A stretch of 34,056 nucleotides of DNA from Apostichopus leukothele. Lineage: Eukaryota > Echinodermata > Holothuroidea > Aspidochirotida > Stichopodidae. The stretch spans positions 1-34,056 of the forward strand of contig JAAAKB020076863.1 in NCBI GenBank assembly GCA_010014835.2, given 5' to 3'. A program made the translations under genes and the position numbers. Under the pieces are notes generated by a model. It saw only the letters and a program-made list of their open reading frames with translations. It did no database searches and was not told the origin of the DNA. Below, one piece after another: positions 1 to 10,251 of this stretch; within the stretch, counting starts at the first letter, position 1, and each line of letters begins with the position of its first letter.

Positions 1-19
1 ATGTGCGCTGCGCGCACAT
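1..19. repeat. GC-rich perfect hairpin at the window edge
   Basis: The first 19 bases form an inverted repeat: ATGTGCGC, a 3-base spacer TGC, then GCGCACAT. It is followed by a G6/C3-rich stretch. It may be the end of a mobile element cut by the window edge, or chance. No second copy is visible in the window. Confidence 0.5.
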
Positions 20-1480
20 CGGTTGATTGTCCGCAGCAGCCAGGGGGGCCCTTCCTTCCCTGGACCCAGGAGCCCCCAGACTCATCGTTACGCCGCTGAA
101 CCGGTTACGCTGAAGTCTTGTCTCGAGCACCTATAATGATAACCGAAGTTTTCAGTCATTCGTCGTGCATCTCAACTACTCAACATGCAGCGGGTAGTAG
201 TGCTAATGGAATCATACGTAATCAGAGACGTATCCCTAGATACAGCTCTGAGTAATTAGAGTTCCTATAATGGAGCAGCTCTTACTATAGGGTCTCTATG
301 AATAATAACACAGGAGCGCCAGCCAAATTCTAGGCACGGCCCAAATTAACCGGTTTGAAGTGAGCTGACAATAAGATCACCAGACAGCCGATACATGCTT
401 TAGTGTATGGTGTAATCCTTCGGTGAACGTGTTGCAAAGTATAAGTTGTACCAAACCTGAGATATATTTTGAACTAATTTACATGGAAAATATTAAGCAC
501 TGATTCAACGCACCAATGATTTCAGAAAATCACCGGCTTTGACTAGTGCACGTATGAATTGCTTACTGTAAATTAAAAATTGCCAAAAATACTTTGAAGC
601 ATTATTGCTCAGTGTTATATTTTGACGGACCATAACAGAATATTGACTTGTTAATTATATATTAAACTTCAAAAGGAAAGATTGGTCGGCTAGAACCTAC
701 TCAACACCTAGATACTCAGGTTAATCTCTACGGCTATTCTGCATACTAAACGATCGAAGAGTAGCAACTCATTACAGAAACTATGTCACCTACGGTATGT
801 GATTACTTACCAGTACTATGTCTTCCCGTTCATTCAATCGTAAAGAAAACCAAATTATGGATGGTACTTGCTATAAATATCCATATCATTACCAACACGA
901 AGAATATTAAGAATAAGAAAACTTAAGGAGAATGAGAAGAGAAATCGCTGGAGAATGGACCTACTGATAGCAGTGCTCGAATATATATCTCAAGGTATAA
1001 GAGCAAGGTTTTGGTAACAGATACTTTTGACTGTTTGTTCGAGGTTGAAAGTGGGGGGGGGGGGGGGCAAAGGGCTTCCTGGGCACGTCTAACTCTTCCC
1101 CGACGACATGTTTAATCCCGATTGAACGTTTCCCTCCAACTGACGATCGAGGTGTCCCCTCCGTCACTCGTGAAGTAGACTAATTCCACCATAAACAGTA
1201 AGCTTTGACTTCTTCCCTAAGGCGCTGAATGAACCATATCGATCCTTTCAGTAGTCTCACATGCGACAAACAATGTGGAAATTTGGTTCGCTTCTGACAA
1301 CAATTCTCCGAAATCACCAAAGCTAAAGTTCCTTTATAGAGACAAAGGAAATTTAACCAAAACAAGCCAGGCATGCAATGCTATTTTTTTTAAATGAAAG
1401 TTGGAAAAATGAAATCACTTTGGTTTGTAACAGTCAGCTAGCTTCAGATTCGACAATATCTATGGTCGTGTTTGTGTACA
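20..1480. other. no gene recognised
   Basis: No coding region, RNA gene or known element is recognised. Open frames are short and lack family resemblance. Base composition is more even than in the AT-rich DNA to the right. A 15-base G run lies at 1053-1067. Confidence 0.5.
1053..1067 (+). repeat. poly-G tract (15 G)
   Basis: Uninterrupted run of 15 G. It is a mononucleotide repeat whose length is prone to sequencing error. Confidence 0.9.
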
Positions 1481-1485
1481 ACCGA

Positions 1486-1743
1486 TGACGTCATTTTTGT
1501 AGGCTTGTGTACTTGCACACTGGCCTTTTCAAATCTGAAAATATGGCGGTTGATCACTATTCGAAGCTTTGTTTGTAACTAAAAATATTGTGCATTTCAC
1601 ACTGATTGCTGATTCTTCCCGTTACATTACTGAGGAGCTTTATTTGGAATATTATTAATGGTACTCAATATCTGAAAGGAATTGTAATTTACAGTTTAAA
1701 AACTGCTCTTGGAAATCTCTTGTACGAAAGGGCTTTGGTAAGT
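1486..1743 (+). promoter_or_regulatory. candidate promoter and non-coding first exon with splice donor
   Basis: A perfect cAMP-response element TGACGTCA lies at 1486-1493 and a YY1-like AAAATATGGCGG at 1538-1549. A strong donor follows, G|GTAAGTTA, with the intron starting at 1738. The ATG inside the YY1-like site opens only an 11-codon frame. This fits a promoter plus 5'UTR exon of a plus-strand gene. The nearest plus-strand coding exon is the CLASP-like one at 16683, so it could be that gene's leader. This is inference from motifs; no transcript evidence is available. Confidence 0.3.
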
Positions 1744-4700
1744 TATTAACGCATTATGTCAGCTACTGTAACGTAAATTTGTGTAGGCCATAGCCTAGAC
1801 TTAGGCCTATACATACATTGACATTTGAATTAGAAGCAGGTTTGAGTCAGGTTAAACTTTGCCTATAACGTACCGTAAACTTAGCTTAGCACATACATGT
1901 ATTAATCCACATACAAGTTTTTGATGATCCTAGAGAAATGCTACTAGGCCTACAGTGCCTAGGTCTACAGTAGAATGAAAGGTGTGAAAATTATTTAGCT
2001 GGCATGGCCTAAGTTAAGGTAAGCTAACAAGTAACATTGGACTTACCCAAGTCTGCTAAGTTTAGGCTGAATTTCAGTGTAAATTTTCTTCAAGTTTGCT
2101 ATATTCTGAGAATGTGGTCCATTAGAGTTATCGGTTTTGGTGATGAGAGATTGGAAAAAAGTAAGGCCTTGACTATGAATATATTTGCAGTTTTAAAACT
2201 TTGAAAATGATGTCCAGGTACCAATCTCAGTCAAAAGTCAGATCCATGTTGGTGACCAGATTTACTATGTATGTGGACTGAACGTAAACACTGGCAAACC
2301 AACCATTGTGTCATAACAGCATTTATGTTCTCAAATCCCAATGTGGTTAAGTTTGTTAACAAAGATTTGATCAATGAGATTTCTCAATGATTTCATTTGA
2401 CAATTCATTTTATTTTGATCTGGCCAATAAAAGTGAGTAGACTAGGCCATCAAAACTTTGGTAAAACTGGTCACCAAGCATTGCTGATGGCCAAATATAG
2501 TACACACTGGCTATGCCAGCTTCAAATCCTTTCTTGTAATTTGCTGCGGGGAAAATGTTGGGAGCACCTGTGGCCTAGGCAAGCAGGCAGGCCGGCCAAA
2601 TGGGGCCAGCAAAATTCAAGTTGATCTAGGCCTAATCTCTAGGCTAAATAGGCCCTTGGACATAAGTTTCCACCATGACAAATGTGTGTTGCTGCCATGT
2701 TAGGAACATAATTCCCTGCTTTTTTTTGTGCAACTTTTAAGTTTCTTCAAAACTGTATGTAGACTGTAAAGTGTAATATCTTGGTCAATCAGCTTGTCAA
2801 AGTTGTCAACTAACAATTGGCTATTCAGAGGTGTCTAGAGATCCCTGATTTCTGGGGACAGTCCCCTGATTACATGTACTGTCCATGAATGAAAAATTGT
2901 CTGTGGGCGTATCCCCTGGTTATTATTATTGCATAGGATTTGTTTTAAAATGAAAAGATCTAAAGTTCGAACTTAGGCTAGTGATAATAGCCAACAGAGA
3001 CACCTGATCCCAACAAGTTTTTGGGCATTGGATAACTATATTGTGGACAAAATACATTTTTCAGGACAAAGTGTTCTAAATTTGTGCATTTGACTAGATC
3101 ATCCTCAACATCAAAGGTTTAGCCAAAGCAATGACAGGCCCTAAAATTCCCAGCCTCCTTATAAACCAGCATTGCACAAACTTTAAGGCCCACTGTTGCT
3201 ACTATTTTAAAACTGGACGCAACATCTTAAATATGTTTGGGTATGCTCGAAAAAAGTTGCATGCATTCAGTCCGCCATGAAAATGTGCAGTTTAAAATTC
3301 GTCTGCAGGAACACACAATACATTTAGTCATAATGACCCCTGATAGTACATTGGCTTGTTGTGCAACGTAAGTAGATATGTGACATTGATTGTATTTTTC
3401 CTACATTGGTTATGAAACTAATATGAGATCTTCCTAACACTATTGTTTATAAATACAGTTCAGTTAAATGCTGAATTTTTAATTGGTATTTTAATTGCCC
3501 AGGGTATGAGTATGGTTCAAACTTTCAGGTCCTGACTTTCTTGCCCTAAAGTTATGACCTATATTCACATTTGTAAACACAAGGGGGATCAGGATCTTGT
3601 ATTTCTCAGGTAATGTACAGCCTGTGTATGTTGTAATTTAGCTGACCCTGGATGAATAAATTTTGATAAGTGGTTGTGGATCAATGCATGCAAGCAAAGA
3701 TCACAGTGATTGCTTACCCTATACTCAGCTTTAGACTCCCACCAGTCTCTGCATATATAAGGAAATGACGAGGACAAGTGGGGGGGGGGGTGATCCCCAG
3801 AGCATTCACATGACAATCCTGATTGCAGGGTCAGGATCCTCCTCAAAGAGAAGATAACTTTTATGATTCTGAGTAACAAACTTCAAAATTTACATCCTGT
3901 GATGAATAATTGGAAATTCTCAAAAGAAGAAACAAAGAGAAGAAAAGAGAATTCTGTTATAAAACACAATATTTTACATGTACTGCATATGTACGGTACG
4001 TTAGGTATCCAGACTACTTCACTGCAACTGGGTGGAGAATTTTAATTAGCCATTAATATCATACAGTACTGTACAGTAGCTGAACAATTACAGTAATGTA
4101 CTGTATTTAGGTATTGGTATTTTTTTAAAGCAATATCTGAATTGGTCACCTCTTGAATGCTGTGCGCCCTCTATGACTGGACCCTGCTGGTCAGTGATCA
4201 GCCCTCTCATTCTACCACCCAAAGTATTTAGACTAGAGTGTATTTTTCAAAGATTTTATTCTGTATTTAATATATAAATTAATGTCCTTGTCAAATTGTG
4301 GTTTTTATCCTTAGTAGGTTTCACCTCCCTTTTTTTCCGGCACAGCTACTTATTTTAGCCTTTTGTTAGTTACATATGCTTAGGTTACATAGTATTGCCA
4401 TCACTTGTAAGCCATGTGCCTTTCCTTTGTGCGAGACACTCTTTCCCATGCTGCTTACGGTAGGTTCTTTGTTGAGCTGTTCTTCAATAACTTAGACCTT
4501 CCTCTCCTTGTTAATTTATTAGTTTTCTGACGGCCGTTAGCCATAATGAGGTCATGCTTGAACTTTGCTTGTCTTCCTCAATTTTGAGCAGAGTAGAGTT
4601 CTGAGGTTGTGAAGGGATAGGTAAGCCTGTCACTTATATCCAAACCTGGTAAACTTTGGGATATATCAAGTGAATCGATATGATACAATCCTGGTTACTC

Positions 4701-4930
4701 AGTGCTCCGGTGGTGTTGTTGACTGCTGTACATTTGACAACATGCAATGTATACATTATGTACAGTACAATATGTCAGTCGCTAAGGTGTGATGGGTAAT
4801 TTATATTCAAGCTGTGGACTCATTTCAAGAGTGAATCATCCCTGTTGCTCTGTTGAATTCCCAATTATAAGTCTGCTGAATGCTACATACTGTACTGTAT
4901 GCATGTATACAGTATGAAGTAACGTGTAAT
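1744..4930. other. AT-rich non-coding stretch
   Basis: No supported gene. It contains an 11-base G run at 3780-3790. At 4147-4210 there is a short segment sharing two blocks (CGCCCTCTATGAC and AGTGATCAGCC) with 17185-17310. It is probably intronic or intergenic. Confidence 0.5.
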
Positions 4931-4936
4931 GCTAGA

Positions 4937-4948
4937 GGTGACGTCACC
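4937..4948. promoter_or_regulatory. 12-bp palindrome with CRE core
   Basis: GGTGACGTCACC is a perfect palindrome containing the CREB/ATF core TGACGTCA. It sits at the head of a locally CpG-bearing stretch (4937-5180) inside AT-rich DNA. A regulatory role is plausible but inferred from the motif alone. Confidence 0.35.
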
Positions 4949-5299
4949 GTCGCTGCTGCTCACTAAATTCTAGACCATTGCCACGCAGTAGAAAACAACA
5001 GGGCATTTATAAATTAAAAATCCTGTGCTCTGTACTCTGCATGGTGGGAGACCGTCGGTATTATTGAACCTTCCAGCGGATCTGCCTCTCAGGTTAGAAT
5101 GGAATGTGACGGGAGATGGAGATTGTGCGCATTTGGGGAGAACTGTTGTTAGCAATACGAGCAACAACCGACGTATATATATTGTGATGAATATATGCAG
5201 TTTACTACAGGGAATTTCTAGTATTGAATAGCAAAACAGCTACTATACATAGAATTCATAGGTGGTACACAAATTGTACACACTTGCATTTACATTTTT

Positions 5300-6260
5300 G
5301 TACACAGTGTTTGCAGTATTTGATAAATAAAGGCATTAACACAACCTAAAAATTGCAAAAGGTAAACACCCAATTATTCCCTGTGTAGACTTGATACTTA
5401 ATTTTTTGTTTTTTGCATAAATTTATTCTTAAGGACTTTCCATATTTTGCAAATTTTTATATTGAAAATTTCTTTTATACACTTTGATATATAATTGAGT
5501 TTTATTTAAGTATCACATGCAGTACCGTACTGTAGCAACATCATGCTATTGTTGCAAAAAAACATAACAGTTGGTTTTTTTCAGGTTTATTGATAATGAA
5601 ATTAAATAACTATATATGGAACCTACTGTACAAAATGAGATATTTCCAACAAATTATTTTGGTAGATTTTTTTTCGAAGGTTACCCTCTACAGTATCTGA
5701 CATGTACTGTATGGCCTTAACTTGTGACTTTAGTAATTTGCAGACTGCCATTTTCTATAGACAGAGCCTCTGATATTTAAAAGGTCAAGTTTAATACTGT
5801 AGCTAGACTGTATTGCATGGGCTCTTGTTTGTAACTTGCACCATTTTGGCACAGTTTCACTTTGACATGAAAGCATCCGGACTGTGCAAGGTATTGTTGA
5901 CCCTGGCATGACTCAGACAAAAGTATATTTCCTAGATAACACCTCCACAAGCTATTTTGATCCAACTTTACATTGTTTATATTCTGACATGAAAATGCAA
6001 TTTGATATCTTTCAGCTTAAAATATGCGATGGCTTTGTTCATTCGTTTGAGAAAGTTTTTGAGTTTTTGACGGATTCTTCTACAGTAAAGGCAAGTGAGA
6101 AGGATGGTGTTACTTTCAGCTTCAAATTGTATAGAGTTGTGCAAGTTGTAGATTGCAGTGTTAAAATTAGCTTCAGGTTTCAAGCAGTTGCTTGCTCCAC
6201 TGAGAACACTTGTACATACTGTATACAGTATATATTTGTGCATAGCCTGTACACAACTCA
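5300..6260. other. AT-rich non-coding stretch
   Basis: No supported gene. A 128-codon open frame at 5884-6270 has no ATG at its start, is matched by an open frame on the opposite strand, and resembles no family I know. The perfect 16-bp palindrome ATACTGTATACAGTAT lies at 6216-6231. Confidence 0.4.
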
Positions 6261-6266
6261 GACTTT

Positions 6267-6477
6267 ATGAACTGCTGAATAGCATGTATACATTAACACA
6301 ATAGCAAGTAATGTTCAGTACTGTATTAAAGTCACCAAGGTTATGAACTGCTGAGTAGCATACATTAACACAATTATATAGCAAGTAATGTTCAGTAAGT
6401 CACCAAGGTCATGAACTGCTGAATAGCATGTATACATTAACACAATAGCAAGTAATGTACAGTAAGTCACCAAGGTC
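6267..6477. repeat. tandem repeat, three copies of about 70 bp
   Basis: Three head-to-tail copies begin at 6267, 6343 and 6411. Each starts ATGAACTGCTGA and ends with GTCACCAAGGT. The copies differ by small indels: copy 1 has an extra CTGTATTAAA-like insertion and copy 2 lacks GTAT in GCATGTATAC. Confidence 0.85.
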
Positions 6478-6680
6478 ATGATTATGAATACTGTAACTGT
6501 ATAAATAGAATTGCTGCTAAACCTGTACACTTACTGTAAATTCAGTCAATAATGATGGAAAAATTAGCTGACAAACTGCCTTTACTGTAGTGTTAAGATT
6601 AGAGAAGAAATTATGAAATTCTGCTTTTTAGTTTTAGCATGTAGATCCGTACCAGCTGTAATGTTAAACTGTGTGTGTTA

Positions 6681-7105
6681 TCTAGAGGGTCATATTACAC
6701 TAACATGGATAAGACAAGTGATACAAACCAATTGGATTGAAGAAGATGTTGCAATGGTGGAACTTACAACCTTGAAGCTCTCTACAGTATATCATAACTT
6801 CTAAGCATTAGAAGGAAGTTGTAAGCTTACATGCACTTTGGATCATGTAAGTGATATCTAGAGGGTCATATTGCACTATCATGGATGAGACAAGTGATAC
6901 AAACCAATTGGATTGAAGAAGATGTTGCAATGGTTTGAACTTACAACGTTGAAGCAATATCATAACTTCTAAGCGTTAGAAGGAAGTTACTTGTAAGCTT
7001 ATAGGCTCTTTGGATCATGTACTGTAAGTGATATCTAGAGGGTCATATTACACTAACATGGATGAGAGGAGTGATACAAACCAATTGGATTGAAGAAGAT
7101 GTTGC
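6681..7105. repeat. tandem repeat, 2.4 copies of a 177-bp unit
   Basis: Copies run 6681-6856, 6857-7033 and a partial one 7034-7105. Each starts TCTAGAGGGTCATATT and ends CATGTAAGTGATA or the same with a CTG insertion. Identity is high, with scattered substitutions and short indels. No coding content is evident. Confidence 0.9.
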
Positions 7106-7109
7106 CTTA

Positions 7110-8080
7110 ACAACTAAGCTTTATAAGGAGGTGACTTTTATGCTAACAGCAGGATTACCAGTTCTTTCTTGACAAAATTCAAAATTCTTGACAAAATGGG
7201 AATTCTAACTTAATATCACCCTTAATATAATATCCAATATTGTTACATGTTTGTTAAGGTGAGTCTGTTTGAAGTTGGTTAATTTTTTGGCCAGGGTGGA
7301 AGAAGTGTCCATGTTACCTCCAACATTACAATCTACTTGTATTGGCATCCTTAATGACCTCAAACAAACTTGCGTAGTGAACCTGACGTCTTTCTAACAG
7401 AATAACTATAACGCTGTAAGGTTCTCTCGCTGACTCATTCAAGTTGCTCTCTTTTATTACAAGTCTGAATGATTCTAAATATAATCTTACGCATCCTTAC
7501 GTACATGTATGAAAGCCAAAGAATGTCTTCTAATAAATGATGGACTGTTGCTCATTACTGTCAACTTGGTATTTAGAATGGACTTTGTGCAATCAATATC
7601 TCAAATTCCATCTAATGACAGGACACTAACTAAAGTACAAGATTGCTGAAGATTTCTGGCAAACATCTCTCAATTCAAGAGTCATGCTTGTTTACTATTG
7701 CGCTGCAACTTAGTCAAAGGTTTAATCAGAGAAACTTGTGGGATGTTTTTGACTAGCGCTTTGAAGTTGGTTGGCTTTAGTACAGTACAGTATATGTGGT
7801 AATGATGTTACCTGTCTTATAGTGTCTATCTGACAATCAGTACACTAGTTCCTCTGGAGGTACAGATGTTTGACAGATTTGTCTTGTATGCATCAGTTGT
7901 TTCACAGATGGTGAGTACAGCATACTGTACTCCATACTGTATGTATGCTCATGATGGCAGTACAAACTGTACATGCTTGATTAATGCACATCAGTAAATT
8001 AGGAAACCGGCTGGAAAAAAAATGTTAATTTAAATAACCAATCATGTAATCAGGCCATCAGGGCCTTGTAGGGAATAATT
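7110..8080. other. AT-rich non-coding stretch
   Basis: Nothing recognisable apart from scattered TACAGTA/TACTGTA motifs. Confidence 0.5.
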
Positions 8081-8263
8081 TATCCAGTATTGCATTGCAA
8101 AATGAGATGCAAAATGGTCAAATTGCTGTACAAGTGCAAAGATGTATACTTACAGTGTACACTGAGTACAGTATACTGTAGTGCTGTTGTTAGCACAGGA
8201 ACCATTTTATTTTATGAGAGCCGAAATTCAGAACCTTCAAAACTGCTACACAACTTTTGAACA
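8081..8263 (+). repeat. dispersed repeat, copy 1
   Basis: This starts TATCCAGTATTGCA and continues through a GTACA...GTATAC core to TTTGAACAC. The same order of blocks recurs at 10096-10251 with substitutions and indels. This is probably an old, unclassified interspersed repeat. Confidence 0.6.
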
Positions 8264-8540
8264 CTAATTCATTCCTTGACATGTTCAGATGTAAGCCATG
8301 TTTTTTCATAAGAATTGTGTGATTCATTACCAATTACCTGGTTCTTTACAGTTTGTACTCACTGAGCTGGTACTAATGAGTACAGTATGTGTAGGTTACT
8401 GATGATTGCTTGGCAGGTTGGTAACTCTGAATTAGTAGTGAACTATTTTATTTCTGTGAATAAAATTTTCAGATGGTAATTGAATACTGCCTCTTGTTGC
8501 AAAACACCTCCTTTCAAATAAAATATCATTTTCATTTTGC

Positions 8541-8913
8541 TATTAAGACTTTCTTGAAACTCAATGCCCTAGAGTTTATTTAGAAAGTTTAACGTTTTCG
8601 TATAACTTTTATTATGTCAAGCCATTAATATGAAACATGAAGGCGAGTATTGCCGAGTAATATCAGTTCTATTATGCATGAAAGACAGAATGATTAAAAG
8701 AGCACAATTGTGTAAAATAAGCATGTACAGTACTAAGACTGTCTTGCTAGGAAACTAATTGCCCTAGAGTGTATTTAGAAAGATTAACGTTTTTGTATAA
8801 CTTTTAATATTTTAAACCATTAATATGAAGCACGACAGGAAGTAATAGTGTTCTATTATGCATGAAAGACAGCATGATTAAAAAGAGCACAGTGTAAAAT
8901 AAGTTGCATGTAT
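8541..8913. repeat. tandem duplication of a 190-bp unit
   Basis: Copy 1 is 8541-8730 and copy 2 is 8731 to about 8913. Shared blocks include GCCCTAGAG, TATTTAGAAAG, CCATTAATATGAA and TTCTATTATGCATGAAAGAC. The divergence makes it older than the 52-bp duplication at 18919. Confidence 0.8.
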
Positions 8914-8958
8914 GATTAAAACAGGAAATGTCTTATTGCAATTCTTGGAGATACATGT

Positions 8959-9005
8959 ACAGTACAGTATGTAGTACTATAATTACTGTAGAAGTACTGT
9001 ACTGT
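8959..9005. repeat. inverted repeat built of TACAGTA motifs
   Basis: Perfect 11-base arms ACAGTACAGTA (8959-8969) and TACTGTACTGT (8995-9005) are separated by 25 bases. The arms are made of the heptamer that is abundant across this half of the window. Confidence 0.6.
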
Positions 9006-10095
9006 TGTTCTCAAGTTTCATTTTACAGACAATGCAAGTACAGTATGTGTGTCATACTGTAAGTACAAAGTTCTGTAGAGTCGTTTAAAAAAAAGGTTTT
9101 TTTACCACAAATTTTCAATCTGGAAATCCAATACTTTACGGTATATTTAGTGATGTGGCATTTACATACTTATACATACTTTACAGTTTGTGGATTACAA
9201 CACAAATGATATGAGATATTCTACTTCAATCATTATATGCATGAATTGATGAAGTAGTACAGTACAAACACAGATAGATGTGTACAGTACTTGTAGGGAG
9301 GTCTGCTGATTTAAGATATACAGTATATCAATGACCCACAATTATAAGTGATGATTCTTCAAATTTGAATGTTCAAAGTTTAAATTATATATTTGAAATA
9401 TTTTACAGGAAAAAAAATAGTTTAAATTCTGTACTTAGTTTCAGGTCTCTGCTTCTTAATTAAATGTCAATTGTTTACAAAATGCAGATTTAAGCTGAAA
9501 CAGTGTTAACAGGTGGATGATCTTGCAAACTTAGTATCTTTAACATTCATTGTTCACACAGTGTGGACTTACACAAATACAATTGGAACATGATTCATAA
9601 ATAAAATTGCAATGGTGTGCATTCTTCTGAAGGTGGCTTTAAGTTTGATTTGTGCTGTCAAAATTAGTTACAAGATTCTATCCATCAATACCAAAGCTAT
9701 TCATTTGAATTGCATTTTAGCTCTTGCTGAGCAAGCCACACATTAATTTACTTCTAATTGGATACTGCGAGCAGTCTAACTACAAGATCAATGCACTTAA
9801 CAAGCATCACCTGTACGTACTGGAGTCTAACTGCAAGGCTATGAGCAGTTTGATCCAATTTAGGAAAATATTGTGTCCCAGAAAGTAAAGTACATACGAT
9901 AACGTTTCACAGTACAGTAACAATACATGTTTCCATTGGAACACCTTTAGGTGGAACTGACATGATTGTTTCTAGTGTGGTTTTTAGCATTAAGTTATTA
10001 TACAGTACTGTAGCTTGAAGATTGATAATCACTTTTTATTACAAGGCTGCTGAGTACACAGTGCAATGCTAGTACAGGACATAGTTTATATACAG
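9006..10095. other. AT-rich non-coding stretch
   Basis: No gene recognised. Scattered TACAGTA/TACTGTA motifs only. Confidence 0.5.
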
Positions 10096-10251
10096 TATCC
10101 AGTATTGCATACAGTAGTAAAATGCTGTGCAAAATGTGCAAATTGCTATGCAAGTTCAAAAATGTATACATAGCAGCTTTGTACACAGTGACCATGATAC
10201 TTTATAAGAGGCTAAATTCAGAGAAAGCTTCTTCACAAGATTTGAACACAG
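10096..10251 (+). repeat. dispersed repeat, copy 2
   Basis: A diverged second copy of the repeat at 8081-8263, in the same orientation. It also begins TATCCAGTATTGCA and ends near TTTGAACAC. Confidence 0.6.

Noticed and set aside
5884-6270. 128-codon plus-strand open frame
   Set aside because: It has no ATG at its start, overlaps an 88-codon open frame on the other strand, shows no family resemblance, and is within the length expected by chance in AT-rich DNA of this size.
9990-10016. TACAGTACTG resembling the 5' end of miR-101
   Set aside because: The match stops after about ten bases and no pre-miRNA hairpin with a matching star arm is present. The string is one of many palindromic TACAGTA motifs here.
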